Below are positions 63,412-64,000 of a stretch of 64,000 nt of DNA, piece by piece. The stretch is from the NCBI RefSeq assembly GCF_000708675.1, contig NZ_JELR01000002.1, forward strand, positions 1,814,228-1,878,227, in the 5' to 3' direction. The translations under genes were made by a program, and so were the position numbers. The notes below the pieces were generated by a model that made no database searches, was not told the DNA's origin, and saw only the letters and a program-made list of their open reading frames with translations. Position 1 is the stretch's first letter. Every line of letters starts with the position of its first letter. The DNA is from Microbulbifer sp. HZ11 (lineage in GTDB: Bacteria; Pseudomonadota; Gammaproteobacteria; Pseudomonadales; Cellvibrionaceae).

Positions 63412-63930
63412 GTGAGAAAACTGTTTCTTTGGCTGGGGATGCTGGTAATCACTGTTCCCGCTTTGGCACTGGAAGTGGGAAGCCCAGCACCGGAGTTTTC
63501 CCTGCAGGCGTCGGATGGAAAAACCTACAAACTGGCCGATTTCAAAGGTAAGCAGGCGGTAGTGATTGCCTGGTATCCGAAGGCGTTTACCAAAGGTTGC
63601 ACCATCGAGTGCAAATCCCTGGCCGAAAACGGCCACCTGATTCGCGAATACGATGTGGCCTATTTTATGGCCAGCACCGACGAGGTGGAAGAAAACGCCA
63701 AGTTCGCCGCGGAGCAGAAGGCCGATTTTCCGTTACTCAGCGATCCCTCGGGGGAAGTGGCAGCGGCCTACGACGTGAAAATGCCGGTGCTGAATATGGC
63801 CAAGCGGATTACGATATACATCGACAAGGACGGTAACGTTGCCAAGATCGACAAGGACATCAAACCAGCCACCAGTGCTCAGGATATGGCACGTACATTA
63901 GGTGAGCTGGGCGTGGCCAAGAAATCCTGA
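63412..63930 (+). CDS. Periplasmic peroxiredoxin (BCP-like)
   Basis: A 172-residue thiol peroxidase with a signal peptide (FLWLGMLVITVPALA). The peroxidatic cysteine is C63 in WYPKAFTKGCTIECKSLAEN and a second cysteine C67 is four residues later; E. coli BCP has its cysteines five apart. LLSDPSGEVAAAYDVKMPV and ITIYIDKDGNVAKID are typical. GTG 63412 follows GAGGAGAGG. It would remove peroxides outside the cytoplasm. Confidence 0.9.
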   Translation: MRKLFLWLGMLVITVPALALEVGSPAPEFSLQASDGKTYKLADFKGKQAVVIAWYPKAFTKGCTIECKSLAENGHLIREYDVAYFMASTDEVEENAKFAAEQKADFPLLSDPSGEVAAAYDVKMPVLNMAKRITIYIDKDGNVAKIDKDIKPATSAQDMARTLGELGVAKKS

Positions 63931-64000
63931 TCCCTAAAAAAGGCCGCGCAGAATTCGATTCAGGCGGCCGAGTACTAGGGGGTATCTGTTTAGCGGGGTT

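Noticed and set aside
1..64000. CRISPR arrays, tRNA, rRNA, prophage or transposase genes
   Set aside because: No regularly spaced direct repeats, no cloverleaf sequences and no phage or transposase motifs were recognised. The repeated units found are palindromic or tandem and few.

Overview
The window looks like a chromosomal segment of a marine, aerobic gammaproteobacterium, probably of the Cellvibrionales/Microbulbifer type. This is inferred from gene content (MerR-controlled leucine catabolism, tkt-epd beside metK and an ArsR-methyltransferase, a large TonB receptor, RND efflux), from a moderately GC-rich composition, and from many short structured intergenic repeats. No rRNA, tRNA, prophage, transposase or CRISPR array was seen. 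Nearly all the DNA is ordinary chromosomal coding sequence.

Layout. 1-11.2 kb: acs (acetyl-CoA synthetase), a convergent TonB-dependent receptor, a tandem universal stress protein, small stress or detoxification-type proteins, a PadR regulator with a palindromic operator candidate, an AlaE-type alanine exporter and a degenerate two-component-like protein. 11.2-20.3 kb: a DUF945 protein, then the leucine/isovalerate (liu) operon liuR-liuA-liuB-liuC-liuD-mvaB on the minus strand, with a perfect 28-bp palindrome ahead of liuR. 20.3-22 kb: a sigma factor overlapping a membrane protein that may be its anti-sigma factor, and a superinfection-immunity-like protein. 22-29.2 kb: a complete histidine utilisation locus (hutC-hutU-hutH leftward, hutI-hutG rightward) with a HutC operator candidate. 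29.2-41.4 kb: a membrane-anchored NUDIX protein, a class C beta-lactamase with a tiny lipoprotein, a DUF3857/transglutaminase protein with a Sel1-repeat lipoprotein, a TetR regulator, a parD-like/map/DUF2164 operon, rluA, a SARP-type regulator fused to an alpha/beta hydrolase, and an unrecognised protein. 41.4-52.7 kb: tex, a two-gene RND pump, rsmE, a HAD phosphatase and small envelope proteins. 52.8-57.8 kb: the SAM cycle (metF, ahcY, metK) with an ArsR-methyltransferase fusion that has twin palindromes in its promoter. 58-64 kb: tkt, epd, a short DTW protein, a lipoprotein zinc metalloprotease and a periplasmic peroxiredoxin.

How the parts work together. The liu genes convert isovaleryl-CoA to acetyl-CoA plus acetoacetate, and acs feeds acetate into the same pool. 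The hut genes convert histidine to glutamate. metK, ahcY and metF recycle S-adenosylhomocysteine and supply methyl groups. tkt and epd link the pentose phosphate pathway to erythrose-4-phosphate and PLP supply.

The most unusual non-coding signal is a family of eight intergenic elements (called E elements here). Their outer inverted arms differ from locus to locus, yet each pair stays complementary. The arms enclose a conserved core made of a hairpin and a constant box that share an ACAGGGAYGT-like motif. Two copies share an identical 56-bp core in opposite orientation, and two carry an extra stem-loop module. A second family (A elements, six copies) is a simpler paired REP-like palindrome. 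Both families sit almost entirely between catabolic and SAM-cycle genes.
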